Shown here in pieces: positions 42,748 through 46,737 of a stretch of DNA of 46,737 nt. Position 1 is the stretch's first letter. Each line of letters begins with the position of its first letter. Origin of the DNA: an uncultured Clostridia bacterium (GTDB taxonomy: Bacteria > Bacillota > Clostridia > Oscillospirales > Ruminococcaceae); NCBI GenBank assembly GCA_947168885.1, contig CAMVNQ010000022.1, forward strand, positions 1 to 46,737, in the 5' to 3' direction. Position numbers and translations under genes: made by a program. The notes beneath the pieces are model-generated. The model ran no database searches. It was not told where the DNA came from and saw only the letters and a list, made by a program, of their open reading frames with translations.

Positions 42748-44223
42748 TCAATACTGCGGGAATGTGCTGTCAACCTCGCGCGACCATGCGTTGGTGCCGC
42801 CCGCGAGATTGTAGGCTGCGCCCTTGTATCCCGCCTCATGCAGAGTTCGAACCGCAAGTATGCTGCGCTTTCCCTCTTTGCAGACAAAGACCGTATCGAC
42901 AGACGGGTCGAGCTCGTCCTGTCGGCGCGAAAGCTGACCGATCGGAATGACGAGCGCACCCGGGAATTTCGCGATCGCACGTTCATGGGGTTCGCGGACA
43001 TCAACTATCGTTATCTTCTCGCCTGCGTCTATGCGGCGTTTGAGCTTCTTCGGCTCAATGCCCTCAACTTCCTCGTCTTCTTCCTCCTGTGCTTTGATGC
43101 CGCAGAAGTCCTCATAGTCATAGTCCTCGATCTCCGTGATCGTCGGGTGCGCGCCGCATATCGGACAGTCCGGATCTTTACGGAGTCTGAGCTCCCGCCA
43201 GCGCATACGCCACGCGTCGAACATCACGAGACGCCCGATCAGCGGCTTTCCTCCGCCGACTATCAGCTTTATGACCTCGTTCGCCTGTACCGTGCCGATA
43301 ATACCGGGGAGCACGCCCACAACGCCTCCCATTGCGCAGGACGGAACAAGTCCCGCCGGCGGCGGTGCCGGATACATACAGCGATAGCACGGTCCTTCAT
43401 TCGCATAGTAAACAGCCGCCTGACCCTCGAACTGGTACATCGCGCCGAATACATCGGGCTTTCCGAGAAGCACGCACGCGTCGTTTACAAGGTAACGTGT
43501 CTGATAGTTGTCCGAAGCATCTGCGACAACGTCATACTGCGAAATGATCTCCTGCGCGTTTCCGGCAGTCAGGCGGACATTGTACGTCTCGACCTTTACG
43601 AGCGGATTAATCTGCTTTATACTGTCCTTTGCGCTTGCAACTTTCGGTCTGCCTATATCACGTGAACCGTGTATCACCTGCCGCTGAAGATTGCTTTCCT
43701 CGACCTCGTCAAAGTCAACAAGCCCGAGAGTCCCGACGCCCGCTGCCGCGAGGTACTGCGCAAGCGGCGTCCCAAGCCCGCCCATTCCGACGATCAGAAC
43801 TTTCGCGGCTTTGAGACGGCGCTGTCCTTTAACCCCGATCTCTTTTAGCAGAAGGTGTCGCGAGTAGCGCTTGATCTCGTCATTCGTAAGCTTGTCACCT
43901 GTTCTGTCGCCGAGTACCGACGGGTGTTCATCGTTTACTGTATCGCCGCTCCCGCCCGCGATCGCAGGTATCAGCATTATCTCGTCACCGTCCTTTACCG
44001 GAGTTTCATAGCCTTGCAGGTCACGGATATTGTCGGCTCCCACAAACACGTTGATGAATTCGCGGAGATGCCCGTCCTCGCCGTAAAGCACCTTCTTTGT
44101 CTCGGGGTACTCGTCTGAAAGCGCGGTTATCACCTCTCCGACAGTCCTGCCCTCAAGTTCTGTTTCCGACCTGTGCTCCGTGAACATACGAAGCGTTGTC
44201 GGTATAATTACAGTTACCGGCAT
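42748..44223 (-). CDS. MoaD-MoeB/ThiF-rhodanese fusion protein
   Basis: This 491-residue triple fusion has a beta-grasp MoaD/ThiS-like domain at 1-92 ending IPAIAGGSG, with the Gly-Gly at 90-91 internal. An E1-like MoeB/ThiF domain (about 112-365) follows with GMGGLGTPLAQYLAAAGVG, NLQRQVIHGSRDIGRPK, CYRC and CPIC. An acidic linker (EEEDEEVEG) leads to a rhodanese domain (about 385-491) with active loop CKEGKRS (Cys448). The parts are a sulfur carrier, its activator and a persulfide donor in one chain. Rhodanese-E1 fusions (MoeZ, Uba4-type) are known. The fused carrier cannot expose its C-terminus unless cut, and the JAMM protease of this locus is a candidate. AAGGAG precedes the start. Confidence 0.92.
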   Translation of the reverse strand: MPVTVIIPTTLRMFTEHRSETELEGRTVGEVITALSDEYPETKKVLYGEDGHLREFINVFVGADNIRDLQGYETPVKDGDEIMLIPAIAGGSGDTVNDEHPSVLGDRTGDKLTNDEIKRYSRHLLLKEIGVKGQRRLKAAKVLIVGMGGLGTPLAQYLAAAGVGTLGLVDFDEVEESNLQRQVIHGSRDIGRPKVASAKDSIKQINPLVKVETYNVRLTAGNAQEIISQYDVVADASDNYQTRYLVNDACVLLGKPDVFGAMYQFEGQAAVYYANEGPCYRCMYPAPPPAGLVPSCAMGGVVGVLPGIIGTVQANEVIKLIVGGGKPLIGRLVMFDAWRMRWRELRLRKDPDCPICGAHPTITEIEDYDYEDFCGIKAQEEEDEEVEGIEPKKLKRRIDAGEKITIVDVREPHERAIAKFPGALVIPIGQLSRRQDELDPSVDTVFVCKEGKRSILAVRTLHEAGYKGAAYNLAGGTNAWSREVDSTFPQY

Positions 44224-44270
44224 GATGTTTCTCCTTTTTCATATAATTCATATCTGTTTAATATGATTAT

Positions 44271-44299
44271 AATATATCACACTATTGTACTTTTGTCAA
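44271..44299 (-). promoter_or_regulatory. promoter of the fusion gene
   Basis: Minus strand TTGACA (44294-44299), 17-bp spacer, TATATT (44271-44276), about 45 bp upstream of the start codon. Confidence 0.65.
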
Positions 44300-44366
44300 G
44301 GGGATTTTTGAAATTTTTCGTTTTTCACCGATCATCAGTGTTTAATCCGGCAGAGTAAATATACAA

Positions 44367-44397
44367 AAGCGTGAGCTGTATCATACAGATCACGCTT
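44367..44397 (-). terminator. terminator overlapping the PucR stop codon
   Basis: Stem AAGCGTGA(G)CTGTAT/ATACAG(A)TCACGCTT covers the TGA at 44390-44392, with a T-rich minus-strand tail. Confidence 0.65.
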
Positions 44398-45553
44398 CTT
44401 TCGGATTCAGTTTTTCGTCATAGACCCGCAGTACATCACCGACAAGATACGCGAGTATCAGACGGCTTTTGCTCACGTCGTCAAGCTCGTGCCCTATAAG
44501 CTCACGAACCGTTCTTATCTTGCCGTTGACCGTGTTTCTGTGGACTTTCACAATAGACGCGACTTCGTTTACGCTGCTGTTGTTTTCGAGATAAATCCTG
44601 AGCGTCCGCGCAAGGTCTGTACCGTGTTCCCGGTCATATTCGATGATCACGCCGAGCTGCTCCTTGACATATTCCCGCAGTATCTTTCTGTCCTTTACAC
44701 CGGTTATGAGCCGGACGACCCCGGCAACTCCGCAGCCGATACCTTCTTTTTCTCCGAGTATCGACGAGACAAGCGCGGCTTCCGACTGCTCATAAGCGGC
44801 TGCTATACCGGCTATCCCCGTAACGGGATCTGATACACCTATATAAATATTATCCTCAAAAGCGTCACACGCACATTTGCAGAAACTCTTGATCTCGTTG
44901 TCGGTTCCGTTCTGGAATATCGCCGCCATCAAGCCCTTGTAAACAAACAGCGCGGAACGCGAAGCCGTGTTCTTGACGTTGCGGCGAAGAGCCATTCCCG
45001 CGCCCGCGGAGGGGATCCCGCCCTTGAACCCGTAAACCGTTACGGCTGTGTATGTGCTGTCGTCAAGGAATTCCGACCTTGTGAGTATCTTATGATACGA
45101 ACGCAGAGCGGACGGGTCGGAGATCAGAGCTTTCAGCGCGTCGTTTACCGCACTTTCATGCTTTTCGCTGCCGGTGATCCTGCGGCACAGCTCGTATGAA
45201 ATGTCAAGTATATCCGCTCCCGCTTCAAGGGTAAACAGCGGAAATCCTGTCTCTTCGCAAAACTTTGTAACGTCGTCAGGCACCGCCGGGATATTAGCTC
45301 CGACTACTATCGCGGCACCGACTGCTCCCGCGTTTCTCAGCGACCCGATAAAACCTGCGAGCCACTGCGTCCCGGAGCGGCCAACGCCCGACGTGATGAC
45401 AAGCTCACCTCCGCGAAGCATGGAAAGCGTTTCCGGATCTTCAATTATATGCACCCAGCGAACAATGTTGTCCATTCCGTTCTGACCGGCGGCAGGCTTC
45501 ATTCCGTATCTGGGCATAATACTTTCGCAAAGCTGCGCAAGTGTAGCCGACAT
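44390..45553 (-). CDS. PucR-family transcription regulator
   Basis: The protein has 387 residues from ATG 45553 (MSATLAQLCESIMPRYG, behind GAGGTGA). The N-terminal PucR sensor domain carries VRWVHIIEDPETLSMLRGGE, LVITSGVGR and GFPLFTLEAGADILDISYEL. A central degenerate GGDEF-like region and the C-terminal HTH_30 follow (LRIYLENNSSVNEVASIVKV, HRNTVNGKIRTVREL). PucR/CdaR regulators usually respond to purine-catabolic or other small ligands, often activating adjacent genes. The target here is not evident; the amidotransferase gene to the right, on the other strand, is one candidate. Confidence 0.9.
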   Translation of the reverse strand: MSATLAQLCESIMPRYGMKPAAGQNGMDNIVRWVHIIEDPETLSMLRGGELVITSGVGRSGTQWLAGFIGSLRNAGAVGAAIVVGANIPAVPDDVTKFCEETGFPLFTLEAGADILDISYELCRRITGSEKHESAVNDALKALISDPSALRSYHKILTRSEFLDDSTYTAVTVYGFKGGIPSAGAGMALRRNVKNTASRSALFVYKGLMAAIFQNGTDNEIKSFCKCACDAFEDNIYIGVSDPVTGIAGIAAAYEQSEAALVSSILGEKEGIGCGVAGVVRLITGVKDRKILREYVKEQLGVIIEYDREHGTDLARTLRIYLENNSSVNEVASIVKVHRNTVNGKIRTVRELIGHELDDVSKSRLILAYLVGDVLRVYDEKLNPKEA

Positions 45554-45573
45554 TTCATCACCTCGTTCCGCAA

Positions 45574-45617
45574 GTGCTCCGGCACATCGTATTACGCAAA
45601 ACGGTGTGCCGGAGCAC
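45574..45617 (-). promoter_or_regulatory. stem-loop in the pucR leader
   Basis: A 13-bp perfect stem GTGCTCCGGCACA (45574-45586) / TGTGCCGGAGCAC (45605-45617) stands immediately upstream of the pucR ribosome site. On the plus strand a T-run follows it, so it could also act as a plus-strand terminator. In the leader it may affect translation start. Confidence 0.5.
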
Positions 45618-45628
45618 ATTTTTTATAA

Positions 45629-45872
45629 GAGAAAAGGCGCGGTACAATAAAGCACCGCGCCCTTCCTTTTCAGCCAACAAGATATATCGTGTCTTTACGT
45701 CCTTGTGAACGCAAAGACACAGAGAGGACATCAAACCAAGAAGCGATCAGCGCCGTTTTCAACCAGAGGCGCGATGCCTTCCGCTTTTGTGTATTTATCA
45801 TCAGAAAAGCGGATAAATATGAAAAGGCGCAGACAGGACAAACCCGGTCAGCGCCTTTGCCGATCATTTACT
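45629..45872 (-). ncRNA. structured RNA or attenuator leader upstream of pucR
   Basis: Transcription from the consensus promoter at 45879-45907 would give about 240 nt rich in stems: GGCGC...GCGCC with TTTT near 45822-45857, CCGCTTTT/AAAAGCGG, GCGCC/GGCGC, and GTGTCTTT/AAAGACAC (45689-45720). It ends with GGCGCGGTGC/GTACCGCGCC and TTTTCTC (about 45629-45665). The 65-codon frame at 45670-45867 begins about 5 nt from the start site and has no ribosome site. It matches no riboswitch class I can name, and T-box and SAM motifs are absent. It may be a free small RNA or an attenuator for pucR. Confidence 0.5.
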
Positions 45873-45878
45873 GTATCT

Positions 45879-45907
45879 ATTATAATACATTTTTGCAATT
45901 TTGTCAA
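45879..45907 (-). promoter_or_regulatory. consensus promoter of the pucR leader/ncRNA
   Basis: Minus strand TTGACA (45902-45907), 17-bp spacer, TATAAT (45879-45884): a full-consensus promoter. To its right, 45908-46111 holds only a 16-bp palindrome ATGTGCTCAAGCACAT (45968-45983) and a weak ATCTGC/GCAGAT pair. Confidence 0.75.
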
Positions 45908-46111
45908 CTGTTTTGTGCAAAAATATAAAAATTTCTGATATACGGTCAGCACGTATATGATATTGCCATGTGCTCAAGCACATAATCAATACTATTTATA
46001 ATATATAAAATTGCCATTGTGCGAAATTACATATTGATCTGCGGCATATTTATTCTGTTTTTTGCAGATTAGACAAATTGCAAGATTGATTACGTTTTCT
46101 TGCATTTTTAA

Positions 46112-46140
46112 TTGACATTTATACATACGAATGGTAAAAT
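46112..46140 (+). promoter_or_regulatory. promoter of the glutamate synthase-type gene
   Basis: TTGACA (46112-46117), 17-bp spacer, TAAAAT (46135-46140), about 55 bp before the start codon. Confidence 0.7.
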
Positions 46141-46193
46141 CCCCTTATTAAGTGAAATTTGATATGCAAATCATTTCAAGGAGGATCGGTTAT

Positions 46194-46737
46194 ATGAGCC
46201 TTAAAGAAGGAGACATACGCATACCGTCCGGCTGCGCCATAACCGGATTTATCAACCGTAACGGCGACAGGGTCAGCGGCGAGAGCATAATCAAGTCCAT
46301 TTCGTATATGCATGACCGCTCAAACGGTCTGGGCGGCGGTTTTGCGGGTTACGGTATCTATCCGGAATATAAGAACCATTACGCTTTCCATGTTTTTTAT
46401 GACACAACAGAGGCAAGAGTAAAGACCGAGGATTTTCTTGACAGACATTTTGATATCGTGAATCTCAGCCGTATCCCCATAACTCACCTTCCCGAGATCA
46501 AAAACGAACCTATGATCTGGAGATACTTTGTTGACCCGCGCCCGACTAAACTCGCCGCTTCACAGCTCGATGAGAAAGAATATGTGGTGGAATGTGTTAT
46601 CCGCATAAACACCCAGTTCGAAGGAGCATATGTCTTTTCCTGCGGGAAGAACATGGGCGTATTCAAGGCAGTGGGCTATCCTGAGGATGTCGGACGCTTT
46701 TACAGGCTCGACGAGTACGAAGGCTACGCGTGGACGG
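46194..46737 (+). CDS. glutamate synthase-type class II glutamine amidotransferase (5' part)
   Basis: This is the first 181 codons of a split-type GltB amidotransferase domain, cut by the window end. ATG 46194 follows AAGGAGG. The sequence MSLKEGDIRIPSGCAITGFI places the likely nucleophile at Cys14, followed by the family block YMHDRSNGLGGGFAGYGIYP. In organisms with separate GltS domains this protein releases ammonia from glutamine for the synthase subunit; GltS-FMN and ferredoxin-like genes would be expected just to the right. Strong promoter and ribosome site. The neighbouring PucR regulator could act on it. Confidence 0.85.
   Translation, partial: MSLKEGDIRIPSGCAITGFINRNGDRVSGESIIKSISYMHDRSNGLGGGFAGYGIYPEYKNHYAFHVFYDTTEARVKTEDFLDRHFDIVNLSRIPITHLPEIKNEPMIWRYFVDPRPTKLAASQLDEKEYVVECVIRINTQFEGAYVFSCGKNMGVFKAVGYPEDVGRFYRLDEYEGYAWT

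Noticed and set aside
45670-45867. 65-residue minus-strand protein
   Set aside because: Its ATG is only about 5 nt from the predicted transcription start, there is no ribosome site, and the frame crosses several perfect hairpins.
45629-45872. T-box or SAM riboswitch upstream of pucR
   Set aside because: The T-box core sequence and SAM aptamer core are absent; the GTACCGCGCC similarity is just one arm of a terminator stem.
1-46737. tRNA or rRNA genes
   Set aside because: No cloverleaf with a CCA end or conserved rRNA segment was noticed when reading both strands; a dedicated search was not possible.

Overview
The window looks like chromosomal DNA of an anaerobic gut-type Clostridia (an Oscillospiraceae/Ruminococcus-like Firmicute). 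The reasons are strong AGGAGG-type ribosome sites, consensus TTGACA-N17-TATAAT promoters, a SufU-type rather than IscU-type Fe-S system, Rrf2, PucR and WYL regulators, and a Clostridia-style MobP relaxase. The taxon is inferred; no rRNA or tRNA gene was seen.

Left part, about 1-16.1 kb: a variable and partly decayed island. It opens with a membrane-anchored protein directly upstream of a type I restriction subunit (HsdR), then a convergent MobP relaxase. Next comes about 1.3 kb of diverged non-coding repeats, an unknown protein, a KilA-N protein and an orphan TnsA-like protein. A minus-strand class II glutamine amidotransferase / amidoligase pair follows, in which each gene carries an in-frame TAA although coding sequence continues past it. 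Then there is a candidate structured ncRNA and three gene remnants fused by deletion (WYL regulator, HerA-like ATPase, unknown protein). Two copies of a 280-bp MITE-like element with 27-31 bp terminal inverted repeats lie in this part.

Middle, about 16.1-27.5 kb: a UDPGP-family nucleotidyltransferase, a tract of ~96-bp tandem repeats, a MATE exporter, and a divergent 2585-residue NRPS (A-PCP-C-A-PCP-C*-A*-PCP). The last condensation and adenylation domains have lost catalytic residues, and no release domain is present.

Right part, about 27.6-44.3 kb: a large sulfur locus, the most notable content. It holds (i) a polar amino acid (probably cysteine/cystine) ABC importer. It holds (ii) a minus-strand operon metY-tusA-thioredoxin-ThiS-like carrier-ThiF-JAMM protease, matching the HcyS/HcyF/HcyD/MetY protein-thiocarboxylate route to homocysteine described in Wolinella. 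It holds (iii) a divergent Rrf2 regulator, (iv) a sufCBDSU operon, (v) a family 2A encapsulin shell (SrpI-like) translationally coupled to a cysteine desulfurase with a ~140-residue N-terminal extension, which is the expected encapsulated cargo, and (vi) a MoaD-MoeB-rhodanese triple fusion. Shared AGTAGG/AATAGG boxes and a shared 5' leader motif suggest co-regulation. The inferred logic is: import cysteine, mobilise its sulfur with two SufS-type desulfurases (one inside a protein shell), pass it to Fe-S assembly or to carrier-protein thiocarboxylates, and make homocysteine.

The window closes with a PucR-family regulator behind a structured leader with its own consensus promoter, and the start of a glutamate-synthase-type class II amidotransferase that runs off the end.
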